A program made the position numbers and the translations under genes. Below, one piece after another: positions 46,113 to 57,016 of a stretch of 64,000 bases of DNA. Source of the stretch: Progne subis subis (lineage: Eukaryota; Chordata; Aves; Passeriformes; Hirundinidae); the NCBI GenBank assembly GCA_022316685.1, contig JAKJHU010000542.1:1-64000 (forward strand), in the 5' to 3' direction. The notes under the pieces are model-generated. The model was not told the DNA's origin and did not search any database. It saw only the letters and a list, made by a program, of their open reading frames with translations. Position 1 is the first letter of the stretch. Each line of letters opens with the position of its first letter.

Positions 46113-46789
46113 CCAGCCAAGGTTTGAGAAAGGGTAGTTCTGTCTTTGGGAAAAACAAGGGATGAGTATGTTGAGTTTGAAGGTCCCTCTGCTCAAGTCC
46201 ATCTCTACAAGTCACCAGACATCTGGAGTCCCTAATAGCCTATCAAACACCAAGAGCAGCCCTGAAAATTCCTTTGTGGAGTTTCCTGTCTTGGGTCTCC
46301 CTGCCCTCCCCAGGCTGCTGAGAATCCCAGGAATCCAAACAGCTCCCTCCTTTTCCATTTTCTCTTTAGGAATGCTGGGTGTTTTGGGGGCCCTGGGTCC
46401 CTTCACCCCTTATTCTCTGCTTTGAGGTGCAGGGGCTCCAAGGAGTCCCCTCTGCCCCTCTCCAAGCTGTTGAGGGTCCTGAAAATTGCAGCGCTCCCCA
46501 ACATCTAGGGTCCTGGGGGACACAGGGCTCTGCTCCTCCAGGCTGCCTCTGCCACCAGCCGCCACTGGGACCCCCCAATGTCCCCACAAGGGGCATTTTC
46601 CACCCAGCTTTGGAGTTCTTACTTTTCCAAACATCCCCAACCAAAAAAACCCAACCCAGGGACCACTCAGGATATCTGAGCCGAGCTCCCCCTGTCTTGG
46701 GCTGGTAAGACAGGGGTCTGCTAAGGAAGGCAGGAGCCTCCCTTGAAATGGAAAATACAAACCCCCTCTCTTTGACTTATAATTTTGAA

Positions 46790-47430
46790 ATTGAAGGGCT
46801 CTCAAGCAAAGATATGGCATTAGGATTATCAGTTCTTCATTAGGAAAATTAAACAAAAAATGCAGTTGTAAAAAAAACCACCACAAACAAAGCCCAAAAA
46901 ATGACTCAGAATCCAACCTTACACCCAGTTAGTCAGGGAGTTGCTTGCACTACAATCAAATTGTGGCTGCAGTCCTCCTGGTGTGACAGAAGTGGCTTTG
47001 TTGAAGCAATGATCTTGTAGAAGGGCGTAGTTTTCCCCTGGAGGTCCAGTAGTGGTGTAGATGGGTCTGGTCTTCCTCTGGGAATCCAGTGGAAATCAGC
47101 CTGCTTCTGGTGTCTAAATCTCAGCTTATATCCAGGTGGGAATGCTTGGCTCCTCCCTCTGGGTGGAGCATCTCACAATGGGATGATGTAATTTTATCAG
47201 TCATGCAGTGAGAGGCAATGGCCCATTAACAGAAGATATCTCCCTGGAGGGAGGATGGGTCATGGAAGAGATCAAGAACACTGCCCCATTTGATGTTTAC
47301 ACAGCTGGGCCATTAAGAGAAGATCCCCCTCAGTGATATGAGGAATGGTTCATGGAAGAGATAAACAACCTGCCGACCTGGTTTTAGCAGATGGTAATAG
47401 AATACACTTTTTTGGTTACATCTTGCATTG
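46790..47430 (-). repeat. Probable solo LTR at the duplication boundary
   Basis: Read on the minus strand, DNA beginning near TGCAATGCAAGATGTAACC (47430) contains GGATATAAGCTGAGA (a TATA-like element), several CTTCCATGA(C/A)CCAT phrases and a T-rich end. The layout is like a songbird ERV LTR. Its upstream end touches the exact point where block P copy 2 starts (about 47437). Ends and target duplication not established. Confidence 0.45.
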
Positions 47431-47436
47431 CAAGAC

Positions 47437-48485
47437 AGGGCTTGAGGCTCCTTGCCCAGGCTCTCTCCAGAACACGCCCAGACCAATGCTCAGCAGAGAA
47501 AAGCCCCGTGAGCAGCCCCCAGGGTGGCCGTGGGCAGGCTCGGGGCAAACAGCATGGCTGGGGCTCTGCAAGGTGCCTGGGGGAGATGGGAAGGAGCAGC
47601 AGAGCAGGGGCTGATCCATCCCCACTGCGCTGGACACCCCAGGGCAGCGTCCCAGAGCGTCCTCATGCACCTGCCAACAAGATTCCCCCTCTGCAGCCCT
47701 GGCCTGTCCCCCAGCTCACACAGGTGCCGCATCCTTGCAGGCACAGACACTGCAGCACTGGCTCAGGAGCCCCTGTTTGCACTGCCCAGAGCAGGCGTGA
47801 GCACCCCCATGGTGTTGGTGTGGGGAGATGAACCTGAGGGAGCACAAATGCCATCATCAGCCCCTGGGACCAGGAAGGGCTGGAGGACAGCAGAGAAACC
47901 ACTCAGGTTTTTGGTGGCCTTTGAAGTCATCCAGAAAGTTTGTTCCCATGAGCTTTGAGTTTCCTGTGCCACTGCAGACGTTGTTGCTCAGAGCCAGGGC
48001 TGTCTGGCAGCAAATCCTAAACTTCCCTGAGCATTTCCTTTGCTTCACCTTGGCTTTCTTTACTCTTCCTGCTACAGATTTCTCCCTCTTGCCTACCCCT
48101 GTTCCCTCCCCTGCAAACAGCCCATCTCTACTGGTCCTTTCCTCTCTGGCCCCACTCTCCATTTCAGTTCCCGAGCCGGCACCATGGGAACATCCATTGA
48201 GGAGCAGGATCATCCTCCAAGTGCATAAGGAATTGTCTGCAGCCTCCTGCTGTGTCTCGTGCTGCTCCCTTGCCAGAGACACCACAGGCCAGGGCAGCAC
48301 ATCTGGGCTGCTGTGTCTGGCTGTGGGGCTCCCTGTTCTGGGCAAGGAGGAGGAGCTGCTGAGGCTCTGCAGGACTGACAGGATGGGTTTTGGGGCTGTG
48401 AGGAGAAGCTGAGGCACCTGGGCTGCTGGACCTTCTGGAGAGGAGGCCCAGGGCTCATCCTGCAACAGCTGCAAGGGTGGTTTCA
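47437..48485. repeat. Segmental duplication, block P copy 2
   Basis: Counterpart of 30608-31655. Begins AGGCTCCTTGCCCAGGCTCT directly after LTR-like DNA, whereas copy 1 is preceded by unrelated GC-rich sequence. Confidence 0.85.
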
Positions 48486-48486
48486 A

Positions 48487-49105
48487 AGAATCACAGAATC
48501 AGCCAGGTTGGAGAACACCTTGGAGATCATCATGTTCAAGCTGTGCCCTGACACTCCCTTGTCTCCCCTGAGCCTCCTCCAGGATAAAAACCACCGGCTC
48601 TCTCAGCTGCTCCTCACAGGACTTGTGTTCCTGTCCCCTCACCAGCCTTGTTGCCCTTCTCTGGACATGCTCCTGCCCCTCCTTGTCTTTCCTAAACTGG
48701 GGAGCCCAGAACGGGACACAGCACTTGAGGTGCTGCCCAACCAGTGCCAAGCACAGGGGAATAATCACTGTCCTGCTCCTGCTGGCCACACTGTTCCTGA
48801 TGCAGGACAAGTGCCATTGGCCTTCTTGGCCACCTGGGCACACTGCTGGCTCATGTCCAGCCTGCTCTCCTTCAGTCCTCATAAGTCCATTTCTCCTTCT
48901 GCTGCTCCTCACAGGACTTGTGTTCCAGATCTGTCACCAGCTTTATCACTCTTCTCTGGACACACTTGAACTCCTCCATGTCCTTCCTAAATTGGGGGCC
49001 CAGAACTGGACACAGCACTTGAGGTGCTGCCCAGCCAGTGCTGAGCACAGGGGAAGACTCACTGCCCTGCTCCTGCTGGCCACACTGGTCCTGATCCTTG
49101 GCCCT
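48487..49105 (-). repeat. Two truncated CR1 3' ends
   Basis: Reverse CR1 at 48487-about 48880 (GAATCAGCCAGGTTGGAGAA; GAGGTGCTGCCCAACCAGTG) followed by a second at about 48890-49105 (TTCTCTGGACACACTTGAAC; GAGGTGCTGCCCAGCCAGTG). The second fuses directly into block Q at about 49108, shorter than in copy 1. Confidence 0.8.
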
Positions 49106-49705
49106 GGGCCTGGAGCAGGAGCAGCTTTGAGGGCCCCAAGGCCGGGGCTGTTGTGCTGGCCTGGGCAGATGGGATGGCAGCAGGGGCTGCAGAGCTCTCA
49201 GCACCTCAGGGACAGGGGAGCAGGGCACACAGGGAGCCTCCTTTTCCCCTGGCCCAGCACCTTGCCCATGGCTGGGGCTGAGTCCTGTCTGAGCTGCAGC
49301 TGCTGCTGTGCCCTTCCGAGGGGCTGAGGCCGTGGGGCCCTGCCCAGAGCAGCCTGCCCTGAGCAGAGCTGTGGGGCCAGAGCCGGCTGGGCTGTGCTGA
49401 GGAGAGGCCCTTGGTGCTGCCGAGAGCTCAGGGCAGCTGGCAGAGCTTGGAGGGAGCTGGGCTGGGCTGAGAGAGCCTGCCACAGAAACCATCAGTGTCC
49501 ATCTCAGCCAGGGTGAGTGTGCAGGGGCAGGACTCAGCCCAGGCCTTGTGGGGCAGGGCCAGCGCCTGTGGAAGGCATTGAAAACAGGCAAGTGGCCCAG
49601 AGAGGAGGCTGCTCTGTGCCCTTGGTGGCATGGACAGAGCAGGAAGACGGCCCAGGATATTTGTCAGCGCCAGCCTCTGTCCCCAGCCATTGCCAGCCCT
49701 GGCTG

Positions 49706-50386
49706 CTAAGCCCAGGTTTGCGGGGCAGTTTGGCTGTGGCCCAGCTCCATCCTCCTGCGGGGCTCAGGGCCTGTTCCGGCCATGGCCAGCCCTACCCGGC
49801 CTCTCTGCTGGCCCAGAGCCCGGCAGAGCCTGGGGCAGGGCTGTCTGTGCAGCCCCACAGGTGCCTGGAAGGGCTGGAGGCTGTACCAGGAATGGCCCCT
49901 CTGGCTGGGAGGAGCCTGCCGGAGGCACAGAAGCGCCCGGAGCAGCAGGGACGAGGCACAGCAGGGCAGGTGGCCTCGTTTGCCCAGCTGCTGCAGGTGC
50001 ACCCACAGCGCCCGCCACATGGCAGGATGAAGCGGAGCCCATGTCCCATGGTGAGACCGGAGCAGCAGCATCAGCCCCTGCAGCTCCTTGGCCACGCTGA
50101 CGCAGGGGCTGCAGCTGCCAGGTCCCTTGGGGCAAGTGGCGGGATCATCGGGACCCTTCCGAGGGCTTGCGCCAGGCCCGGAGGCCCTGGCAGCCACAGG
50201 GGCTCCTGGGCTCCTGCCTGGGCCCCTGGCCCGGCCCCCGAGCTGCTTGCGCGGCCTCCGAGTCCCGGCCTGCCGGCCCTGCCGTGCCCGGTGGCCAATG
50301 ACCCAGCGGACAGCCACCGTGGCCAGCAGCAGGGCAAGTGCAGCCAGCAGGACGCTGACGTCGCTCACGGCTCCGACACGTGCCAT
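49706..50386 (-). CDS. Unrecognised membrane-anchored protein, copy G2
   Basis: A 226-codon frame starting 36 bases downstream of a TATA box. The N-terminal head is as in G1: one hydrophobic segment (about 8-30), a basic Arg/Pro-rich stretch, and KELQGLMLLL with a following WRALWVHLQQLGKR helix-like part. Open without lesions to the family-type A tail. An extra A at about 49948 shifts the frame after HLPCCASS relative to G1. The real 3' end is unclear and no AATAAA lies close to the stop. Confidence 0.45.
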   Translation of the reverse strand: MARVGAVSDVSVLLAALALLLATVAVRWVIGHRARQGRQAGTRRPRKQLGGRARGPGRSPGAPVAARASGPGASPRKGPDDPATCPKGPGSCSPCVSVAKELQGLMLLLRSHHGTWAPLHPAMWRALWVHLQQLGKRGHLPCCASSLLLRALLCLRQAPPSQRGHSWYSLQPFQAPVGLHRQPCPRLCRALGQQRGRVGLAMAGTGPEPRRRMELGHSQTAPQTWA

Positions 50387-50421
50387 CGCCACTGCACTGG
50401 CGGCTGTGGGGCCGGCCCGCC

Positions 50422-50522
50422 TTATATAGGGATGGCCCGGTGACCTCACAATGCTGGGGCCGCCACACAGTGTGAGATCACAACCCAGCCTCAGGCCGCT
50501 GTCACGCCATTTGTGACCTCAC
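50422..50522. promoter_or_regulatory. Promoter P2, copy of P1
   Basis: TATATAA on the minus strand (50428-50422) and a TGACCTCA at about 50441. The middle CRE-like site is changed to TGAGATCA (about 50473), the only copy where it is altered. A third site, TGACCTCA, lies near 50514. Confidence 0.45.
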
Positions 50523-50574
50523 AGCACCGCCTGCCTCAGGGCCGGCAAGACCCACTACAGGCACCAGGGCGCTG

Positions 50575-50811
50575 ATGGCCAGGAAAGGCCTGCCACTGAA
50601 AAGGGGAGCCCAGGCCGTGGCAGCCAAGCACTCCCAGGAGCACGGGCCACATCAGGAAGAGGTCAGGTGCCACCAATGCCTAGCCCATGGCTCCCCCAAG
50701 GCTGTGGCACTGCCAGCTGGGAACAGCCTCTGCGCTATGCCGGAGAAGATCCTGCAGACACAAAGGCGGCTGCAGTTCCCCATGCCCAGGCAGCTCTCCC
50801 CACCTGCCTGA
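50575..50811 (+). CDS. Short divergent frame, copy 2 (78 codons)
   Basis: Same length and frame as at 35252; differs by several residue changes, for example H for R and L for P. No known domain; coding uncertain. Confidence 0.25.
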   Translation: MARKGLPLKRGAQAVAAKHSQEHGPHQEEVRCHQCLAHGSPKAVALPAGNSLCAMPEKILQTQRRLQFPMPRQLSPPA

Positions 50812-52306
50812 CAGCTCCAACCCCTTAGCCTATCACTACAATTGCTGTCACAGAATGCCTCTGCAGCTGCCTTGGAGCTCCTGGCAGACACTGCAAGGCA
50901 CTGGGAGATCTCCCCACAGCCTTCTCTTCTCCAGCCTGAGCAGCTCCAACTCTCTCTCAAGCTGTCTCCACAGGAGAGCTGCTCACCTTCGCAACCCGCT
51001 GGCCTCCTCTGCACTTGCTGCAACACTTGCATGGCCTGATGTGCTGGCCACACCAGGAGTGGAATCCCTGCTCCAGGTCTGGCCCTGCCTGAGCAGCTTC
51101 ATTCCACAGGCTCAGGCTCGGTGTCTTGCTGCTCAGTCCCAGCTGCTGTAAGTGGGCAGGATTAGTGCTGCCGCTGGATCACCAGAGTGATGGCCACGGC
51201 TCACATGGGCCCAGCCCGATCCCTTCGGCATCTCTGCCGATGGAAAGCCCAGTCCTGCGTGGGCCACCTGCAATCTGGCAAGAGGCTGCCCGTGCCAGCC
51301 TCTGCTGTCGCCAGGCAGGGGCAGCAGCCAGCCGTGCTAGCGCTGCTTCCAGCCTGCTGCGAGTCACACAGCGGGAGAGGGACAGCTTGGCTCCGGGCAC
51401 TGGCCACTCCCAACCCATTGCTGCAAGGCAGCGATGAAAGCGCACGCACCCTGGCAAGCAGCTCCGGCAGCTGTGCTGTCCTTCCCCTCGAGGGAAAGAG
51501 GGACAGCGTGCCCTCAGAGCCCCTGGCTCTCATGGCAGCAGCTCACACAGCTGCCTACGCAGCAACAGACACATGTTCTCCGGACACATAAGGAGCTCTG
51601 TGTGTCTTTGTTTCCCATTGCTTCACGTGCTCAGGTTGCCCGGTCCCTCTGAGGCACCGGCAAAAGGCCGGCACACACCTTCAGCCCCCACTCCTCATGT
51701 GCAACAAGTTCTTCTTCTCTCTTTGGCCCTTCGGCTGTCCTCAGCTGTTGCTTTCAACTGCCCCACTCGCAGCGTCCTGCGTCCCTTCACTCTGCCCGCT
51801 CTTCCCACACAGGCTAGCCCTTCAGTGGAGGCCTGCCTTGTGTCCCCTCTGCTCCCCAAAGCGTGCTCCACAGCCCACCGTGCCGGCAAGGCAGCCGGCA
51901 TAGCCTTTGGTGGCAGTGGAGGGTCACAGCCCCAGCGACCCTGCACGAGCCCCAGAGCTGCCACTGGCTGCCTCCAGGTGAGCCTGAGGACACTCTGCAG
52001 TGGGCAGCATCAGCTCCTGAGCCTGCACTTGCCTGCCCTTGAGCCTCCCTGGGCAAAGGGGAAATCGGGCAGGGACGGGACTGCAGGGAGCGACCATGGC
52101 CTACCTCTTGGGCAATCCACAGCCAGCACCAGGCAGCCCCTGCCTGCAGCATGGCGCGGACACGGCCACACGGCCACGGCCACACAGGCTGGGCCCTGTG
52201 GCCACCCAAGTCATTTCCTCCCCATCAACTGCTGCCAGGCACCAGGCTGCTGTGAAGCGCTGGAGAGGCTGCTCTTGCAGCGGGGCTGCCCTGGCCACGT
52301 GCAAAG

Positions 52307-52786
52307 TCACACTTCCACGTGCTTGCCCCATCCCTGCTTGTGCTGGTTCTTTTGAGAGACCCAGATGAGCGTCGATGGCAAAAGGCCCCGAGCTTGCCCT
52401 CTGTCCTGGGGCATATCATGGCTTTCTTCTGGGCTCCTGCCCTGCCGGCCGCAGCTCTTCCTTAGCTCCTTCCTCGTCCCCGCCGGTGCCAGAGAGACAG
52501 AGCTGCCGGCAGTCGCAGGGCTTTTTCCCAGAGCGGGGAAGGGCCTAGAGGCAGGTCCAAGCCACTCCCCGATCAGGGAGAAGGTGGGAGTGGAACAGAG
52601 TTGGGTTCCATTCAAGCCTGGGTGATGAGCGCAGTGAAGCAGGGACAAACAAGGTGCTCCACTTTCCAAGGGGAACAGGGAAGAAAACATCCCAAACACC
52701 AAGATCAAAAGGAAACACAGTATCAACCAAATGAACACACTCGAACACCTGCTCCTACAAGGATGGGCAGCAGAGCGTTTGGACAA
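52307..52786 (-). other. Conserved hydrophobic frame, copy 2
   Basis: 159 codons, MSKRSAAHPCRSRCSS, then FIWLILCFLLILVFGMFSS. The extension upstream of the hydrophobic stretch is shared with 56329-56721. No homolog recognised. Confidence 0.25.
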
Positions 52787-53081
52787 GCAGAGTGGGGCGG
52801 TAACTGTGTCCCTACCAAGCCTCCAAGCACTGGTCTATGGGTCAGCCCTGCAGGCATCTCTCTCAGAAGGTTGTCAGTGGAAATGACAAAAACACGGGTG
52901 AGGGTTGCACGTGATACTTGCTCAGCCTCAGAGGACAAACAGGAGTTTAAAGCGAGTCGTTGGGAATGGCCCATTACGCCCAGCCCGTAGGCAAGCCCAG
53001 CACTGAGCCAGTTCCTGGGAAGAAAAGAGCCCTCTCCCAGCAGGAACACTCAGACAACTCTTTGGGGGAATCCTAATTTAT

Positions 53082-54323
53082 TTAACACCTAGGGTGGAAG
53101 GGCCCTCCGAGGCCTGTGACCACCTGCCTGGGCTGCGGGGACCGTCTCGGGGCAGCCTCCTGGAGACCACGCAAGCGCCATGGTCTCGTGGGCGCCGTCT
53201 GTGCCACCCAGCTGCGGCTGTTGCTGCCTGAGTCAGGCACAGCATCCTGGGAGCCCTGCGCTGGACACTGGGGGCTGCAGGATGCTTGTGGCTCAGCCAC
53301 CTGCTCCTGGGAATGCCTCTCCTTCTCCAACTGGGCTCCTGTTTGTGCTTCCCAGCTTTCCCTGGCCGTGTCAGTGCCCTGGGACACGCCGGGGCTCTCC
53401 ATGTGCACGGGATGCTGTTGATGTGGAAGGGAGCAGGAGGAGGTGTCCAGCGCTTGCTCAGAGGTGCGCAGGCGCGGAGGCTTTCCTGAGAGGCCGGGAG
53501 GGCTGGAGGCCTCCAGGAGGGAATGTGTGGGAGGGAGGCAGGAACTGGGCGCCAGGGACGGGTCTTGGCAGGCGCAGGATCTTGAAGGGCTGGGGGCTCT
53601 CAGCAGGGATGGAGGCTGTGGCAAGCTGCTGGGAGGGAGGCGGCGTCTCGGCGCTGGGGAGGTTCTGCGAGGGAGGGAGGCGCTTGAGAGCAGGGAGGGA
53701 CTTGCAGGGTTGGAGGCCGTCAGAGGCGGTGGAGGCTCGCGGAAGGCTGGATCTGGGCCAGGCCGAGCTTCTCCCAGGGATGGTTGGTGTCCAACACAAT
53801 CTCCTGGAAGGGCTGGAGGCTGTGCCAGGAATGGCCCCTCTGGCTGGGAGGAGCCTGCCAGAGGCACGGAAGGGCCCGGAGCAGCGGGACGAGGCACAGC
53901 AGGGCAGGTGGCCTCGCTTGCCCAGCTGCTGCAGGTGCGCCCACAGCGCCTGCCACATGGCAGGATGAAGCGAGCCCATGTCCCACGGTGAGCCCGGAGC
54001 AGCAGCATCAGCCCCTGCAGCTCCTTGGCCACCTGACGCAGGGACCGCAGCCTGCCAGGTCCCTTGGGGCAAGTGGCGGGATCATCGGGACGCCTTCCGA
54101 GGGCTTGCGCCAGGCCCGGAGGCCCTGGCAGCCACAGGGCTCCTGGGCTCCTGCCTGGGCCCCTGGCCCGGCCCCCGAGCTGCTTGCGCGGCCTCCGAGT
54201 CCCGGCCTGCCGGCCCTGCCGTGCCCGGTGGCCAATGACCCAGCGGACAGCCACCGTGGCCAGCAGCAGGGCAAGTGCAGCCAGCAGGACGCTGACGTCG
54301 CTCACGGCTCCGACACGTGCCAT
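53082..54323 (-). CDS. Unrecognised membrane-anchored proline-rich protein, copy G3 (full-length frame)
   Basis: 413 codons, uninterrupted. The ATG lies 36 bases downstream of TATA; the stop TAA overlaps AATAAA (53077-53082), so the gene would be intronless and very compact. Layout: hydrophobic segment (about 8-30), basic RRPRKQ stretch, KELQGLMLLL region, long Pro/Ser-rich body, and an acidic/Gln-rich tail ending GGPFHPRC. Compared with G1, G2 and G4 it carries paired small indels: one pair around 54137 and 54090, and another from about 53967 to 53463. The middle of about 165 codons is therefore read in a different frame from that of its relatives. A one-pass anchor plus Pro-rich body recalls testis-type SPATA31 proteins in layout only; no homology is claimed. 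Overlapping frames are also open, so coding is likely but not proven. Confidence 0.45.
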   Translation of the reverse strand: MARVGAVSDVSVLLAALALLLATVAVRWVIGHRARQGRQAGTRRPRKQLGGRARGPGRSPGALWLPGPPGLAQALGRRPDDPATCPKGPGRLRSLRQVAKELQGLMLLLRAHRGTWARFILPCGRRCGRTCSSWASEATCPAVPRPAAPGPSVPLAGSSQPEGPFLAQPPALPGDCVGHQPSLGEARPGPDPAFREPPPPLTASNPASPSLLSSASLPRRTSPAPRRRLPPSSLPQPPSLLRAPSPSRSCACQDPSLAPSSCLPPTHSLLEASSPPGLSGKPPRLRTSEQALDTSSCSLPHQQHPVHMESPGVSQGTDTARESWEAQTGAQLEKERHSQEQVAEPQASCSPQCPAQGSQDAVPDSGSNSRSWVAQTAPTRPWRLRGLQEAAPRRSPQPRQVVTGLGGPFHPRC

Positions 54324-54358
54324 CGCCACTGCACTGGCGGCTGTGGGGCCGGCCCGCC

Positions 54359-54460
54359 TTATATAGGGATGGCCCGGTGACCTCACAATGCTGGGGCCGC
54401 CACACGGCGTGACATCACAGCTCAGCCTCAGGCCACTGTCACGCCATTTGTGACCTCACA
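54359..54460. promoter_or_regulatory. Promoter P3, copy of P1
   Basis: TATATAA on minus (54365-54359), TGACCTCA near 54378, TGACATCA near 54410 and TGACCTCA near 54451, as in P1. Confidence 0.5.
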
Positions 54461-54501
54461 GCACCGCCTGCCTCAGGGCCGGCAAGACCCACGCAGGCAC
54501 C

Positions 54502-54747
54502 ATGGCGCTGATGGCCAGGAAAGGCCTGCCACTGAAAAGGGGAGCCCAGGCCGTGGCAGCCAAGCACTCCCAGGAGCACGGGCCACATCAGGAAGAGGTC
54601 AGGTGCCACCAATGCCCAGCCCATGGCTCCCCCAAGGCTGTGGCACTGCCAGCTGGGAACAGCCTCTGCGCTATGCTGGAGAAGATCCTGCAGACACAAA
54701 GGCGGCTGCAGTTCCCCATGCCCAGGCAGCTCTCCCCACCTGCCTGA
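54502..54747 (+). CDS. Short divergent frame, copy 3 (81 codons)
   Basis: Only this copy has an upstream ATG in strong context (ACCATGG), adding three residues to the 78-codon frame seen in the other units. Otherwise nearly identical to the 50575 copy. Confidence 0.28.
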   Translation: MALMARKGLPLKRGAQAVAAKHSQEHGPHQEEVRCHQCPAHGSPKAVALPAGNSLCAMLEKILQTQRRLQFPMPRQLSPPA

Positions 54748-56328
54748 CAGCTCCAACCCCTTAGCCTATCACTACAATTGCTGTCACAGAATGCCTCTGC
54801 AGCTGCCTTGGAGCTCCTGGCAGACACTGCAAGGCACTGGGAGATCTCCCCACAACCTTCTCTTCTCCAGCCTGAGCAGCTCCAACTCTCTCTCAAGCTG
54901 TCTCCACAGGAGAGCTGCTCACCTTCGCAACCCGCTGGCCTCCTCTGCACTTGCTGCAACACTTGCATGGCCTGATGTGCTGGCCACACCAGGAGTGGAA
55001 TCCCTGCTCCAGGTCTGGCCCTGCCTGAGCAGCTTCATTCCACAGGCTCAGGCTACGTGTCTGGCTGCTCAGTCCCAGCTGCTGTAACTGGGCAGGATTA
55101 GTGCTGCCGCTGGATCACCAGAGTGATGGCCACGGCTCGCATGGGCCCGGCCCCATCCCTTGGGCATCTCTGCCGAGGGCAAGCCCAGTCCTGCGTGGGC
55201 CACCTGCAGTCTGGCAAGAGGCTGCCCGTGCCAGCCTCTGCTGTCGCCAGGCAGGGGCAGCAGCCGGCCGTGCTAGCGCTGCTTCCAGCCTGCTGCGAGT
55301 CACACAGCGGGAGAGGGACAGCTTGGCTACGGCCACTGGCCACTCCCAACCCATTGCTGCAAGGCAGCGATGAAAGCGCACGCACCCTGGCAAGCAGCTC
55401 TGGCAGCTGTGCTGTCCTTCCCCTTGAGAGAAACAGGAACGGCGTGCCCTCAGAGCCCCGGGTCTCATGGCAGCAGCTCACACAGCTGCCCACGCAGCAA
55501 CAGGCACATGTTCTCCGGACACATAAGGAGCTCTGCGTGTCTTTGTTCCCCATTGCTTCACGTGCTCAGGTTGCCTGTCCCTCTGACGCACCGGCAAAAG
55601 GCCAGCACATACCTTCAGCCCCCACTCCTCATGTGCAACAAGTTCTTCTGCTCTCTTTGGCCCTTCAGCTCTCCTCAGCTGTTGCTTTCAACTGCCCCAC
55701 TCGCAGCGTCCTGCGTCCCTTCACTCTGCCCGCTCTTCCCACACAGGCTAGCCCTTCAGTGGAGGCCTGCCTTGTGTCCCCTCTGCTCCCCAAAAGTGTG
55801 CTCCACAGCCCACCGTGCCGGCAAGGCAGCCGGCATAGCCTTTGGTGGCAGTGGAGGGTCACAGCCCCAGCGCCCCTGCACGAGCCCCAGAGCTGCCACT
55901 GGCTGCCTCCAGGTGAGCCTGAGGACACTCTGCAGTGGGCAGCATCAGCTCCTGAGCCTGCACTTGCCTGCCCTTGAGCCTCCCTGGGCAAAGGGGAAAT
56001 CGGGCAGGGACGGGACTGCAGGGAGCGACCATGGCCTACCTCTTGGGCAATCCACAGCCAGCACCAGGCAGCCCCTGCCTGCAGCATGGCGCGGACACGG
56101 CCACACGGGCACGGCCACACAGGCTGGGCCCTGTGGCCACCCAAGTCATTTCCTCCCCATCAACTGCTGCCAGGCACCAGGCTGCTGTGAAGCGCTGGAG
56201 AGGCTGCTCTTGCAGCGGGGCTGCCCTGGCCCCGTGCAAAGTCACACTTCCACGTGCTTGCCCCATCCCTGCTTGTGCTGGTTCTTTTGAGAGACCCAGA
56301 TGAGCGTCGATGGCAAAAGGCCCCGAGC

Positions 56329-56721
56329 TTACCCTCTGTCCTGGGGCATATCATGGCTTGATTCTGGGCTCCTGCCCTGCCGGCCGCAGCTCTTCCTTAG
56401 CTCCTTCCTCGTCCCCGCCGGTGCCAGAGAGACAGAGCTGCCGGCAGTCGCAGGGCTTTTTCCCAGAGCGGGGAAGGGCCTAGAGGCAGGTCCAAGCCAC
56501 TCCCCGATCAGGGAGAAGGTGGCAGTGGAACAGAGTTGGGTTCCATTCAAGCCTAGGAGATGAGCGCAGCGAAGCAGGGACAAACAAGGTGCTCCACTTT
56601 CCAAGGGGAACAGGGAAGAAAACATCCCAAACACCAAGATCAAAAGGAAACACAGTATCAACCAAATGAACACACTCGAACACCTGCTCCTACAAGGATG
56701 GCCAGCAGAGCGTTTGGACAA
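56329..56721 (-). other. Conserved hydrophobic frame, copy 3
   Basis: As at 52307-52786 with the same MSKRSA start, but a changed codon stops it earlier, after 130 residues. Confidence 0.25.
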
Positions 56722-57016
56722 GCAGAGTGGGGCCGTAACTGTGTCCCTACCAAGCCTCCAAGCACTGGTCTATGGGTCAGCCCCGCAGGCATCTCTCTCA
56801 GAAGGATGTCAGTGGAAATGACAAAAACACGGGTGAGGGTTGCACGTGATACTTGCTCAGCCTCAGAGGACAAACAGGAGTTTAAAGCGAGTCGTTGGGA
56901 ATGGCCCAGCATCCCCAGCCCGTAGGCAAGCCCAGCACTGAGCCAGTTCCTGGGAAGAAAAGAGCCCTCTCCCAGCAGGAACACTCAGACAGCTCTTTGG
57001 GGGAATGCTAATTTAT

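Noticed and set aside
53082..54323. Assigning the G family to SPATA31 or to another named testis family
   Set aside because: Only the layout (one N-terminal membrane segment, basic stretch, Pro-rich body) is shared; no diagnostic motif was recognised.
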